From assembly GCA_031547885.1 (NCBI GenBank), contig JAVBRO010000038.1:10940-74939 (forward strand): 64,000 bases of DNA, in the 5' to 3' direction. Within the stretch, counting starts at the first letter, position 1. The number at the start of each line of letters is the position of its first letter. A model generated the notes under the pieces. It worked only from the letters and a program-made list of their open reading frames with translations. It made no database searches and was not told the DNA's origin. Below are positions 8,423 to 16,595 of the stretch, one piece after another. Origin of the DNA: UBA940 sp031547885. GTDB lineage: Bacteria > Bacteroidota > Bacteroidia > Bacteroidales > Rikenellaceae. The position numbers and the translations under genes are program-made.

Positions 8423-9730
8423 ATGAAGGATTCGGTGATCGAAAAGCTGAAAGTGCTGGCCGAGTCGGCCAAGTACGACGTGTCGTGCGCCTCGAGCGGG
8501 ACATCCCGCAGCGGCAAGCCCGGCATGTTGGGCAATACCAGCGGATGGGGTATCTGCCACAGTTTTACGGCCGACGGACGGTGCGTGTCGCTGCTCAAGA
8601 TCATGCTCACCAATCACTGCATCTACGACTGCGCCTACTGCATCAACCGGCGCAGCAACGACATCAGCCGGGCCACCCTCACGCCGGACGAACTGGTCGA
8701 ACTGACGCTCGAATTCTACCGCCGCAACTACATCGAGGGACTGTTCCTCTCGTCGGGCGTTATAAAAGACCCCGACTACACGATGGAGCGCATGGTGCGG
8801 GTGGTGAAGGACCTGCGCACGGTGCACCGCTACAACGGCTATATCCACATGAAAAGCATCCCCGGGGCGAGTCAGGAATTGGTGCGCGAGGCGGGGATGT
8901 ACGCCGACCGCCTGAGCGTCAATATCGAGATCCCGCGCGAGGACAACCTGCGGTTGCTTGCCCCCGAGAAAGACCACCAGAGCGTCTATTCTCCGATGAA
9001 GTACATCCACCAGGGGGTGTTGGAAAGCGCCGAGGACCGAAAGAAGTTCCGCAGCGCACCTAAATTCGCCCCGGCGGGCCAGAGTACACAGATGATAGTC
9101 GGCGCCACGGACGAGAGCGACAGCGAGATACTGAAACTATCTACGAAACTGTATAACGTTCAGGGAATGAGGCGCGTCTATTTCTCGGCGTTCGTTCCGG
9201 TAAACTCCTACGATTCGCGCCTGCCCGCGCTGAAACAACCACCTCTCGTGCGCGAGAACCGCCTCTACCAGGCCGACTGGCTGATGCGTTTCTACGGTTT
9301 CGGGGCGGGGGAGATAGTCGACGATTCGTACCCCAACCTCGATCTGGAGATCGACCCGAAACTGGCGTGGGCGCTGCGACACCCCGAAAAGTTCCCGGTC
9401 GATATGAACCGTGCTGATTACGAAATGATCGTGCGCGTTCCGGGCATCGGAGTGAAGTCTGCGCAGCTAATAGTGGCCGCGCGGCGGCACGGGCGCATCA
9501 CCTCGTCGACACTCAAAAAGATCGGTGTCGTGATGAAAAAGGCGCAGTACTTCATTACCTGCGGCGAGGTCGGAACGCCGACAGCGGATTATGCGGGTTT
9601 CTCCATATCCTCTGGTAAGGCATTGGTCGGGGATGTGCATCCCGACCTGCTGCGTAAAGTGTTGACGCAGAAAAAGCCTTCGCGCAAAGGGGCCGACCCC
9701 GACCAGACCGTGCTCATCTTCCCCGAATGA
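8423..9730 (+). CDS. Putative DNA modification/repair radical SAM protein
   Basis: About 435 residues. The radical SAM cluster C66-x3-C70-x2-C73 (HCIYDCAYC) sits behind the conserved opening KYDVSCASSGTSRSG. Near the C-terminus RVPGIGVKSAQLIV is a helix-hairpin-helix DNA-binding motif. This matches the family described as putative DNA modification/repair radical SAM proteins, always paired with the DUF4130 protein that follows (4-base overlap). A GTG at 8399 is an alternative start. The chemistry is unproven; nucleic acid as target is inferred from the HhH motif and the partner. Confidence 0.88.
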   Translation: MKDSVIEKLKVLAESAKYDVSCASSGTSRSGKPGMLGNTSGWGICHSFTADGRCVSLLKIMLTNHCIYDCAYCINRRSNDISRATLTPDELVELTLEFYRRNYIEGLFLSSGVIKDPDYTMERMVRVVKDLRTVHRYNGYIHMKSIPGASQELVREAGMYADRLSVNIEIPREDNLRLLAPEKDHQSVYSPMKYIHQGVLESAEDRKKFRSAPKFAPAGQSTQMIVGATDESDSEILKLSTKLYNVQGMRRVYFSAFVPVNSYDSRLPALKQPPLVRENRLYQADWLMRFYGFGAGEIVDDSYPNLDLEIDPKLAWALRHPEKFPVDMNRADYEMIVRVPGIGVKSAQLIVAARRHGRITSSTLKKIGVVMKKAQYFITCGEVGTPTADYAGFSISSGKALVGDVHPDLLRKVLTQKKPSRKGADPDQTVLIFPE

Positions 9731-10488
9731 TACTTTTCCGTTACGATAAAACTTTCGACGGCTTGCTGACGGCCGTTTTCGACGCATATTCGCGCCGGAC
9801 TTTCCCCGACGCGCTGTTGGATGAGAACGACCCCGGGCCGCTCTTCGTGACCGAGGAGTACACGGTCGTCACCGACCCCGAAAGGTCCGGCCGGGTGTGG
9901 CGGGCGCTCGAAAAACGGCTGCCGAAGGATGTGTGCAATATGCTGATGTTCGCCTGGCTGTCGGAAGAGGATGGGGTCGACGGAATGCTTTTCCGCTATA
10001 TCCGCAGGGCGTTCGATTCAAAGATTCAGGTGCAGACCGATTTCGCCGATTCCGACATCCTGCGCGTGAAGCAGCTTGCGCAGAAAGTATCGTGGGAACG
10101 CGAACGGCTGATCCAGTTCACGCGGTTCCAGAAGGGTGGTGACAATACTTATTTTGCACCGGTCTCGCCGCGCTATAACGCCCTGCCGCTGAGCATTCCG
10201 TATTTCAAGGACCGATTCCGCGACCAGAGGTGGCTCATCTACGACATAAAGCGCCGCTACGGATTCTACTACGACCTCGAAACTGTGACAGAGGTGACAA
10301 TGGAGGACGACGCACATCTGCTGGACGGCCAGCTCGACGAAAAGTTGATGGCGGACGACGAAAAACTGTTCCAGAGCCTGTGGAAGACCTATTTCCACGC
10401 GATGGCGATAAAAGAGCGCATCAACCCGAAGTTACAGCGCCAGCATATGCCGCGCCGCTTCTGGAAACTCCTTACCGAAATGCAATAA
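9727..10488 (+). CDS. DUF4130 / TIGR03915-type predicted DNA metabolism protein
   Basis: A 253-residue soluble protein translated from an ATGA overlap with the radical SAM gene. Features such as YDKTFDGLLTAVFDAY near the start, LRVKQLAQKVSWERERLIQFTRF in the middle and YFKDRFRDQRWLIYDIKRRYG match the partner family of the radical SAM DNA protein; in other genomes this domain is fused to uracil-DNA-glycosylase-like proteins. No obvious active site can be named. The pair is expected to act together on DNA. Confidence 0.85.
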   Translation: MILFRYDKTFDGLLTAVFDAYSRRTFPDALLDENDPGPLFVTEEYTVVTDPERSGRVWRALEKRLPKDVCNMLMFAWLSEEDGVDGMLFRYIRRAFDSKIQVQTDFADSDILRVKQLAQKVSWERERLIQFTRFQKGGDNTYFAPVSPRYNALPLSIPYFKDRFRDQRWLIYDIKRRYGFYYDLETVTEVTMEDDAHLLDGQLDEKLMADDEKLFQSLWKTYFHAMAIKERINPKLQRQHMPRRFWKLLTEMQ

Positions 10489-10608
10489 AAAAGCGATCAA
10501 AAAGGCAACTTCGGCGTTGGACTTCGTCAGTGAAATGCTCATTTACGTCCAGTAAACTCCGCTTTCCCTTCCTCGTCCGCCTGAAATTTGCCTTTTTGAT
10601 CGCTTTTT
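10488..10608. other. Long perfect hairpin with a 79-base structured loop
   Basis: Perfect 21-bp inverted repeats at 10488-10508 and 10588-10608 (arm core AAGCGATCAAAAAGG), starting at the last base of the DUF4130 stop codon. The loop holds a second small palindrome (AAATG-CT-CATTT) and GGAC/GTCC arms. On the minus strand the right-hand arm ends in a T run. It may be a bidirectional terminator or a small structured RNA; see findings. Confidence 0.7.
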
Positions 10609-10631
10609 GGCTGGACTTCTGAAAACACTTC

Positions 10632-10642
10632 TCGCAATGACG
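10632..10642. repeat. Solo end of the palindromic repeat family
   Basis: TCGCAATGACG is identical to the right-hand end of copies A, B and D, but no matching left end is nearby, so this is a remnant or a degenerate copy. Confidence 0.5.
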
Positions 10643-10647
10643 GCATG

Positions 10648-10680
10648 AAGAAAGCGACCCGGAATCCGGATCGCTTTCTT
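10648..10680. terminator. Bidirectional terminator hairpin
   Basis: AAGAAAGCGACCCGG pairs with CCGGATCGCTTTCTT around a three-base AAT loop, with one mismatch. It lies between the convergent DUF4130 and DUF4252 genes and is symmetric enough to serve both. Confidence 0.75.
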
Positions 10681-10703
10681 GTAAGTATTTTTCCCGCAGT
10701 GGG

Positions 10704-11528
10704 CTACATGAACTCTTTCATGATATCTATCAGGCCCTTGAAGTCCCTGCTGCCCAGGACGCTGCCCACTATGTACTGGTTCCCTTCCTTGACGATCACA
10801 AGTATTTCGCAGGTGCCGGCCGCCTCGTCGTCGATGGTGTACATGCGCACCTCTTCGCCGCCTGTATTCATCGAAACGATGCACTTATACGGTTTCGTCC
10901 CGACGACCAATTTTTTGACATCCTTCTCGAACTTCTTGGTCGGGTTTTCATACATTATGCCTTTGAGGAATTTCAGGCCGTCGAAATAGGCTTTGAACAT
11001 TCCCAGATAGTTGTTCAGTCCCGAGTACGGGCTGTAATAACTGCTGTAATCGAAATCGGAATAATCATCGTCGTCATCGTCATAATCATAGTCGCCCTCT
11101 TCGCCGTAGACATAAACGTATTCGTCGTAGCTCTCATAGTCGACGTCGGCCTCGGCCTCTTCCCCCTCTTCCGAATCATCTGCAATGGAGTCGACGGCGA
11201 CTGCGGCGGCAACGGGATAGTCGGGAGCGACGATACAGTTGTCTTCAATCTCCGGAACGCAGAATTCGACTATTTCAACGGTTTCTTCATCGTCATCTTC
11301 ATCATAATAGCCGGAATAATCAAAAGGCTCCGCTTCATCCCCGTCATCACTGCTCAATTGCGACAGGAAATAGGTGATCCCCTCGAGGATGTTGCCTTCG
11401 AGATTGACGGCGGTGATGCCCTTGCGGCCGTCGTATTTTTTGATAAGCTTGTCGAATCCGTCGTTCTGGGCGTTCAATCCGAACGGAACGGCGGCGATCA
11501 GGATCGCGATAATAATAACTCTCTTCAT
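10704..11528 (-). CDS. DUF4252 protein with large acidic/tyrosine-rich insert
   Basis: A 274-residue exported protein: signal peptide to about residue 21, then FDKLIKKYDGRKGITAVNLEG, the DUF4252 opening, and the C-terminal half (from about residue 170) ending in ILVIVKEGNQYIVGSVLG. Between them residues about 59-165 are an insert very rich in Asp, Glu and Tyr, with a run of six Asp near residue 150; normal DUF4252 proteins are about 150-180 residues. The ATG at 11528 is chosen because an upstream ATG at 11552 overlaps the likely -7 box. Function unknown; the acidic region could bind cations. Confidence 0.8.
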   Translation of the reverse strand: MKRVIIIAILIAAVPFGLNAQNDGFDKLIKKYDGRKGITAVNLEGNILEGITYFLSQLSSDDGDEAEPFDYSGYYDEDDDEETVEIVEFCVPEIEDNCIVAPDYPVAAAVAVDSIADDSEEGEEAEADVDYESYDEYVYVYGEEGDYDYDDDDDDYSDFDYSSYYSPYSGLNNYLGMFKAYFDGLKFLKGIMYENPTKKFEKDVKKLVVGTKPYKCIVSMNTGGEEVRMYTIDDEAAGTCEILVIVKEGNQYIVGSVLGSRDFKGLIDIMKEFM

Positions 11529-11551
11529 GTTGGTTGTCGGTTTATCAGGCA

Positions 11552-11559
11552 CAAATATA
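11552..11559 (-). promoter_or_regulatory. -7 box before the acidic DUF4252 gene
   Basis: CAAATATA on the + strand reads TATATTTG on the minus strand, about 24 bases upstream of the ATG at 11528. It indicates that this gene has its own promoter apart from the HMA/TonB pair upstream. Confidence 0.6.
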
Positions 11560-11582
11560 ATACGGCTTTTCTTATTTCCGCG

Positions 11583-11906
11583 TTATTCCTTCTTTTTCTG
11601 CCCGTCTTTCGCTTTCACGCAGGTGAAGTCGAGCTTCTCGATAGCCTTTTTCAGCGTCTCCTCGTTGGTTTTCGCCGGGTCGTACTTGATGGTGACCTGT
11701 TTTTTCTCGAGGTCGACCTTCATATCCTTGACCCCCTTTTCCCAGGGGATGTTCTTGTCGAGCTTTGCCTTGCAGCCCTGGCAGTGCAGGCTCACGTCGA
11801 ATGTCACGGTTTCGGTCTTCGCCTTTTTGTCGGCGGTCTTCGCCGATGCGCCGAACCCGATGAAGAGGGCCGCCGCGCACAACAGTAATGTTCTGAAATT
11901 TTTCAT
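11583..11906 (-). CDS. Secreted heavy-metal-associated (HMA) domain protein
   Basis: A 107-residue protein with a signal peptide (to about residue 22) and one ferredoxin-like HMA domain. The metal-binding CxxC is C42-x-x-C45 in LHCQGCKAKL, followed by the usual strand pattern MKVDLEKKQVTIKYDP. It should bind a soft metal such as Cu(I) in the periplasm. It follows the TonB receptor gene by 12 bases, a pairing common in Bacteroidetes and suggestive of metal acquisition or handling. It ends with a lysine-rich tail. Confidence 0.88.
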   Translation of the reverse strand: MKNFRTLLLCAAALFIGFGASAKTADKKAKTETVTFDVSLHCQGCKAKLDKNIPWEKGVKDMKVDLEKKQVTIKYDPAKTNEETLKKAIEKLDFTCVKAKDGQKKKE

Positions 11907-11918
11907 AGTTGTAGTATT

Positions 11919-13982
11919 TTAAAGTTTGCCTAATCTCAATCTTATGCCGCCGTAGATGCGCCTTCCCATCAGCGGGCCCCAGATGCGCGAGGAGTCGAAA
12001 CCTGCACCGAAAGGGTCGTCCCAATTCAGGATCGGGTCTTTCTGGCGGTAATTGAATATGTTTTCCACACCAACGTAAATGTCGAAGCGTTTGGTATTTT
12101 TTGTCACCTGGAAAAAGTGTATCCAGAAAACGGGCGAGTATTCCGCCGGTGCGCCGTAACCTGTGAGGCTGGGCAGACGCGACGGGCCGTTGGCCTGGAC
12201 CGTGTAGTCGAATACCCATTTCTTGAAGTTGGTGGCGTACGAGACGTTTATGAGACCGCGGTAGCGCGATGTGAGTGGCTTTTCGACAGTGTAATTTGCC
12301 TTCGCGAGCGGGTCGGTCAGCGTGATTGCCGTGTCGTTATAGCGGAAAGCCGTGTAAACGTCGAGTCCTTTGAACGCTGTGAAGGTCAGGTCGGCCTGCC
12401 ATGCATCGGCATATGAGCGCCCGGCCAGATTATAGAACAACACGCTGTGCGCATCGTACTCGGTGTCGACCACCACCTGGTTGTCGAACGCCGTGTGGAA
12501 CCAGTCGAGGCTCAGGGTGGCTTTGCGCCCGCTCCAGATCGGTATGTAGAACGAAACGTTGCCGCCGAAGTTCCACGCGCTCTCGATGTCGAGGCCGTTT
12601 ATCGCCGCCGCATCGAACGCGCGCGACGAGGCCATCAGGCCGATGTTCTCGGCGATGACGTTTGGAGAACGGAAACCGCGTCCGGCCGACCCCCTCAGCA
12701 CCATGAATTCCCACGGCTCGTAGCGGACGTTGGCCCTCGGGGTGAAGAGCCAGCCGTAGGCGCTGTTCCAGTCTTCCCGTACGCCGGCCAGCAGAGTGAA
12801 CTTATGGCCGGGCGACCAGGTGTACTGCGCGTAGATGCCCGGAACTATCTCTTCACGATTCAGGGGGTATGGTTTGCCCGGCTCGTTCAGGTCGTCCCGG
12901 TAGTGCGTCCGGTAGTTGTCATACGAAAAGCTCGCGCCGGCGACGTAGCTGTGGGCCGGTGAGCCGATCCACGAACTGAAGAGGCTGTTGAAATAGAAGC
13001 TGTTCTGCGTCCCGGCGAAATCCTTCATACCGAACGCCGAATCCTGCTCGTGGTGGGTGAAACTGGTGATAAGGCCGAGGCTCTGCCCCTCTTTCTGCCG
13101 GAAGCCGATGCCGGTCTTGTTGTAGACCGTCAGGTTGCGGTTGGCAATGTTAGTTGTATATTGTCGTCCGTCGCTCGGGCCGCCGACCGTCGGTGCGGCC
13201 TGCCCGCCGGTGCGCTCTTCCCAGATGTATTTTATGCCGGTGCGCGACTCGACGTTCTTTTCGGGATTCAGATAGTGCCAGCGGTTGTAGCCGTTGAAGA
13301 GCTTCGTGCGCGGCGTATCCATGAATCCGTCCCCGTTGTAGTCGTGCTCCCTGTTTTCCATCGAACCGTGAAGCATAAGACCTGTCCAGAGGTGTTCGGT
13401 CACGGGGATGGCCGCCGCGATGTTTGCCTCGAAACGCAGCGATTCGTCGCCGTAGAGGTTTATGAAAAGCGGTTCGGATGTCTCGGGCTTGCGGAATTCG
13501 AGGTTGATCTGGCCCGTCACCGACTCGTAGCCGTTGACCACCGACGATGCGCCTTTCGACACCTGGATCGATTCGAGCCATGTTCCGGGCGAGTAGCTCC
13601 AGCCATAGGTCGATGCGAGTCCGCGCATGGTGGGGATGTTCTCGGCCAGCATCTGGCTGTAGATGCCCGACAGCCCCAGCAGCTGCACCTGTTTCGCTCC
13701 CGAGACGGCGTCTGTATATCCTACCGTCACCGAGGCGCTGTTCTCGAAACTTTCCGAGAGGTTGCAGCAGGCCATTTTCTGAAGCCCGGCGGACGAAATG
13801 TTTTCCGTCTTCTGGAGCGTCTTTCCGGAAAAGACCGTTCCCTGCCGGAATCCCGGCACCACGACCTCTTCGGTTTCCCTCGTTTCGCCGTCCGCCTCAT
13901 TGCCCACCGTGTTCTGGGCGCGCAAAGGGTGAACCGCAATGCAGAGGAATACGAACAACAGGTATATTCCGGACTTCTTCAT
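11919..13982 (-). CDS. TonB-dependent outer-membrane receptor, metal-associated type
   Basis: A 687-residue receptor with signal peptide (to about residue 22), a plug domain (VQLLGLSGIYSQMLAENIPTMRG; VSKGASSVVNGYESVTGQIN) and a long beta-barrel ending in an aromatic-rich strand with terminal GGIRLRLGKL. CCNLSESFENSASVTVGY is the plug start typical of receptors that travel with HMA proteins, so a metal or metallophore is the likely substrate. There is no N-terminal carboxypeptidase-like domain, unlike SusC. It heads a two-gene unit with the HMA gene. Confidence 0.9.
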   Translation of the reverse strand: MKKSGIYLLFVFLCIAVHPLRAQNTVGNEADGETRETEEVVVPGFRQGTVFSGKTLQKTENISSAGLQKMACCNLSESFENSASVTVGYTDAVSGAKQVQLLGLSGIYSQMLAENIPTMRGLASTYGWSYSPGTWLESIQVSKGASSVVNGYESVTGQINLEFRKPETSEPLFINLYGDESLRFEANIAAAIPVTEHLWTGLMLHGSMENREHDYNGDGFMDTPRTKLFNGYNRWHYLNPEKNVESRTGIKYIWEERTGGQAAPTVGGPSDGRQYTTNIANRNLTVYNKTGIGFRQKEGQSLGLITSFTHHEQDSAFGMKDFAGTQNSFYFNSLFSSWIGSPAHSYVAGASFSYDNYRTHYRDDLNEPGKPYPLNREEIVPGIYAQYTWSPGHKFTLLAGVREDWNSAYGWLFTPRANVRYEPWEFMVLRGSAGRGFRSPNVIAENIGLMASSRAFDAAAINGLDIESAWNFGGNVSFYIPIWSGRKATLSLDWFHTAFDNQVVVDTEYDAHSVLFYNLAGRSYADAWQADLTFTAFKGLDVYTAFRYNDTAITLTDPLAKANYTVEKPLTSRYRGLINVSYATNFKKWVFDYTVQANGPSRLPSLTGYGAPAEYSPVFWIHFFQVTKNTKRFDIYVGVENIFNYRQKDPILNWDDPFGAGFDSSRIWGPLMGRRIYGGIRLRLGKL

Positions 13983-13990
13983 AACAGGTG

Positions 13991-13998
13991 CAAAGTTA
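13991..13998 (-). promoter_or_regulatory. -7 box very close to the TonB receptor start
   Basis: CAAAGTTA on the + strand reads TAACTTTG on the minus strand. It lies only 8 bases before the ATG at 13982, so a transcript from it would have almost no 5' leader. Confidence 0.45.
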
Positions 13999-14090
13999 AT
14001 CCCTTTTCCGGCAGAATTTTACGCTGCGGCCTAAAACGGGTATATTTACCTATGTGTAGGTACGACTTACCGGTGAGCCGGAAAAGAAAA

Positions 14091-14116
14091 AACCTTACCA
14101 CACAGGTGGTAAGGTT
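14091..14116 (-). terminator. Terminator of the sigma/DUF4252 operon
   Basis: AACCTTACCA and TGGTAAGGTT form a perfect 10-bp stem with a 6-base loop. On the minus strand the stem is followed by a T-rich run (TTTTTTCTTTT), the form of an intrinsic terminator about 20 bases past the last DUF4252 stop. Confidence 0.88.
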
Positions 14117-14136
14117 CTCTGCTGACATAGCTGTTT

Positions 14137-14607
14137 TTACTTGTTAACGTTTACCTGCTTCATTATTTCGGCGGGGTCGCCCTTGCCGGTCATGCTGATG
14201 ATCACATAATCGCCGTCGGAACTTACTATAAGCAGCATCTCCTTCTCTTCGCCGTCCTCTTTTTCGGCATCGCCCTTCGCTAAATAGAATTCGACCTTGT
14301 CGCCGTCGGAATCGAGCGACAGCAGGGATTTATATTCGCCTTCCGCGAGCATATCCTTCACCTCTTTACAGAACTCTTCGGATGCATTTTCGGTTACGAT
14401 CATCGTCATCGACGAGATGTCCTTGAGGCTTTCCGCAGCCTCTTCGCCGCCCATCTCCATACTGCTCTTCAGCATGTCGCCCGAGAGGTTCATGCAGGTG
14501 AACCCCTCCACGCCTTCGTACTTGGTGTAAAGGTCGTTGAAACTTTTGCTTTGTGCGGCCAGACCCATCGGTATGAGGATCATCACGGCCAGAATCAGTT
14601 TTTTCAT
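14137..14607 (-). CDS. DUF4252 domain protein
   Basis: A 156-residue exported protein with signal peptide MKKLILAVMILIPMGLAAQ and the DUF4252 pattern: FNDLYTKYEGVEGFTCMNLSG, MTMIVTENASEEFCKEVKDM, then a C-terminal strand segment EMLLIVSSDGDYVIISMTG. Normal family length. The ATG at 14607 begins the signal peptide; longer in-frame extensions read through non-coding leader. It is the last gene of the ECF sigma operon, separated from the previous DUF4252 gene by about 110 bases. Role unknown. Confidence 0.85.
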   Translation of the reverse strand: MKKLILAVMILIPMGLAAQSKSFNDLYTKYEGVEGFTCMNLSGDMLKSSMEMGGEEAAESLKDISSMTMIVTENASEEFCKEVKDMLAEGEYKSLLSLDSDGDKVEFYLAKGDAEKEDGEEKEMLLIVSSDGDYVIISMTGKGDPAEIMKQVNVNK

Positions 14608-14716
14608 TTTTTTGTTTTTATTTGGTTGATATTTGATTTTTTTGTTTTTGCTGCGGTCGGGGCCCCTGTTTTCGAGAGGCCCGTTCCGCTGAGGAAAATG
14701 CACTGCGGCTCACAAC

Positions 14717-15229
14717 CTATTTTGCACTCTCTTTATCTTTTTCGCCGTCGGCTTTAGTCACCTGCTTCGCCTTGTAGTTGCCCACGATGCTCACCAGCAT
14801 GTTGTCCTCCTTGCCCAGGATCATTATCACGAATTCGTTCTTCGGGGGATCTTTTTTATTCTCCGACGGTACGCTGCCCAGCAGGAATTTTATAAGCTCC
14901 CCGTCGGCCGAGACCGACATTATGGTCGAGTACCCCCCTGCGGCCACCGCGCTTTTCACGTCGTCGGAGAACTGCTTGTCGGCCTTGTCCGATGTGATGA
15001 TCGTGATCGAGACTATATCGCTCATTATCTTTGAGATATCCACCCCTTCCACCTGCATCGAATTTCCCATGCCCGACGGGATCTCGCCTTTTATGACCGT
15101 CGTCGAGAACCCCTCTCTGTCGGAATATTTCTCGGCAAGGTCCGCGATGGCTTTGTTCTGGGCCGCGGCCAGCGACGGAAGGGCCGCCAGTGCCAGCAAT
15201 ATGATCATACGCATTTTCATGACTGCCAT
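14717..15229 (-). CDS. DUF4252 domain protein
   Basis: A 170-residue exported protein: signal peptide to AAAQ (about residue 24), then IADLAEKYSDREGFSTTVIKGE, IVSITIITSDKADKQFSDDVKS and FVIMILGKEDNMLVSIVGN, the same three-block layout as the next gene. The C-terminus is a lysine-rich tail (KADGEKDKESAK). It lies 10 bases after the beta-barrel gene. In other Bacteroidetes, DUF4252 genes are also found beside ECF sigma factors; what they do is not established. Confidence 0.85.
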   Translation of the reverse strand: MAVMKMRMIILLALAALPSLAAAQNKAIADLAEKYSDREGFSTTVIKGEIPSGMGNSMQVEGVDISKIMSDIVSITIITSDKADKQFSDDVKSAVAAGGYSTIMSVSADGELIKFLLGSVPSENKKDPPKNEFVIMILGKEDNMLVSIVGNYKAKQVTKADGEKDKESAK

Positions 15230-15239
15230 TTTTTAGTTG

Positions 15240-16058
15240 TTAGAATCCGAACCCGAATCCGAATGTGTAGGGATTGAGCGCGGGGCCCTTGCCCCCCTGG
15301 AACATCTCGACCAGTCCGTAGCTGCCGAAAACATATATGTTGCGGAACCCAAGGCTCGCGGTCACGCCCGCCTGCAGGAAATTAGTGTAGGGACTCTTCA
15401 ACTTTTCCTTCGGGAATTTCGATTTCATGTGCGACCCGAGCATCAGGTCGGCGTATCCGCCGAGCGAGAAAAAGAAATTGCGCGTAGGGTTGATCTCCAG
15501 CGCCAGCGGGATGTGAAGCGTCGTGGTGTGAAGTTTCGCTTTTTTCAGTTCGGTGTCGGGTGCGACGGGACGGATCATTTTATCGACCTTCTCGTATCTT
15601 GCCGGGGTTTCGAAGACGTAGTCGTTGCTGGTGAGGCCGATCGCCATACTGAGGCCCACCACGTTGTTGCGCGTGAACGAGGTTGAGAATGTGAAGAGGT
15701 TGATCGTAAAGTGGAACGACTTTCCCATATTGAGGTCCATGAACCCTTTTTCGTCGTCCGGATACATGGCGTAGGCATCTCCGCCGGCGCGGAAGCCGTT
15801 GAACCCGATCTCAAAGGTGCCTATGCGGCCGCCGTAAGGCCTGCTGTACTTGTTCTTTGCTTCGCCGTGGTGGTCGCGTTCGAGCAGAAGTTCGTATCCG
15901 CCGACACGGACCGACATCTGGTTGGGATTTTCGCCGACCGGCCCGAACACCACTATATTGTGAGTCTCCGTCGTGTCGGCTTTCATCGGCGGCAGATCCT
16001 GCGCGGCCGCTCCGAGAACGGCGAGAACTGCAACCGCCGATAACAATACTTTTTTCAT
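15240..16058 (-). CDS. Predicted outer-membrane beta-barrel protein
   Basis: A 272-residue protein with a signal peptide cut near residue 19 (VLGAAAQ). Alternating hydrophobic strands such as GRIGTFEIGFNGF, NNVVGLSMAIGL, FFSLGGYADLMLG and GVTASLGFRNIYVFGSYGL follow, ending in FGFGFGF with a terminal aromatic residue, as in PorT-like barrels. It is the third gene of the ECF operon, 12 bases after the anti-sigma gene, so it may be the envelope component under that sigma factor. No specific function is recognised. Confidence 0.72.
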   Translation of the reverse strand: MKKVLLSAVAVLAVLGAAAQDLPPMKADTTETHNIVVFGPVGENPNQMSVRVGGYELLLERDHHGEAKNKYSRPYGGRIGTFEIGFNGFRAGGDAYAMYPDDEKGFMDLNMGKSFHFTINLFTFSTSFTRNNVVGLSMAIGLTSNDYVFETPARYEKVDKMIRPVAPDTELKKAKLHTTTLHIPLALEINPTRNFFFSLGGYADLMLGSHMKSKFPKEKLKSPYTNFLQAGVTASLGFRNIYVFGSYGLVEMFQGGKGPALNPYTFGFGFGF

Positions 16059-16070
16059 ATTTTTGGTTTT

Positions 16071-16595
16071 TTATTGTGCGTTTTCTTCAGTCAGGGCGTT
16101 GAGCATATCGCCTACGCGTGACATTGTGGCGGTACTTTCTGTTTTCGGCGAAATATATCCGGCCGGCTTCTGCAGTTTGGCGTTGATGATTTCCAGAGCC
16201 TCCTGAGTGTATTCAAGTGCGGCCTGCGGGTCGGTTACGAGATGCCCGTTGACGTAGCACACGATATCCGATCTCTGCGATTTAGTCAAGTCGATGGTCA
16301 TGAACACCGCCGTCATAACGGCTGCCGCGGCTGCGAGCCCCGATATCGCGGCCACCAAACGGCGGCGCTGGAGCGGCTTGCGGGGCGTTTCGGCGTGCAG
16401 TATGAGTTCCCGGCGGGGCCTTCCGGCCAACGCCTTCGCACTTTGCCCGAACAAAAGGCTGTACGCCTGAAGGTCCGCCGGAACTTCGTTGCTGTTGTTG
16501 AAATATTCCCTCAGCACGGCCTCTTCGGAGAGGGTTGTTTCTCCCCTGAAGTATTTCTCGGCCAGTTGCCTGATATTTTCGACGTTATATTCCAT
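16071..16595 (-). CDS. Predicted anti-sigma factor, single-span membrane protein
   Basis: A 174-residue protein. The cytoplasmic N-terminal helical region (NIRQLAEKYFRGETTLSEEAVLREYF) looks like an anti-sigma zinc-less N-domain of Bacteroidetes. One membrane helix is at about 80-100, then a short periplasmic part. Its start lies inside the sigma gene (11-base overlap), the usual arrangement for sigma/anti-sigma pairs. No FecR domain is present, so the signal is not obviously TonB-derived. Confidence 0.75.
   Translation of the reverse strand: MEYNVENIRQLAEKYFRGETTLSEEAVLREYFNNSNEVPADLQAYSLLFGQSAKALAGRPRRELILHAETPRKPLQRRRLVAAISGLAAAAAVMTAVFMTIDLTKSQRSDIVCYVNGHLVTDPQAALEYTQEALEIINAKLQKPAGYISPKTESTATMSRVGDMLNALTEENAQ

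Noticed and set aside
10488..10608. Calling the long hairpin a simple terminator
   Set aside because: The 79-base loop is too long for an efficient intrinsic terminator, and a compact terminator follows at 10648-10680.
11529..11552. Upstream ATG at 11552 for the acidic DUF4252 gene
   Set aside because: It coincides with a TATATTTG -7 box, and the extension precedes the signal peptide.
13050..14147. 365-codon + strand frame opposite the TonB receptor
   Set aside because: The receptor on the minus strand has plug and barrel motifs. The opposite frame is a GC-rich shadow running past both ends of the gene.
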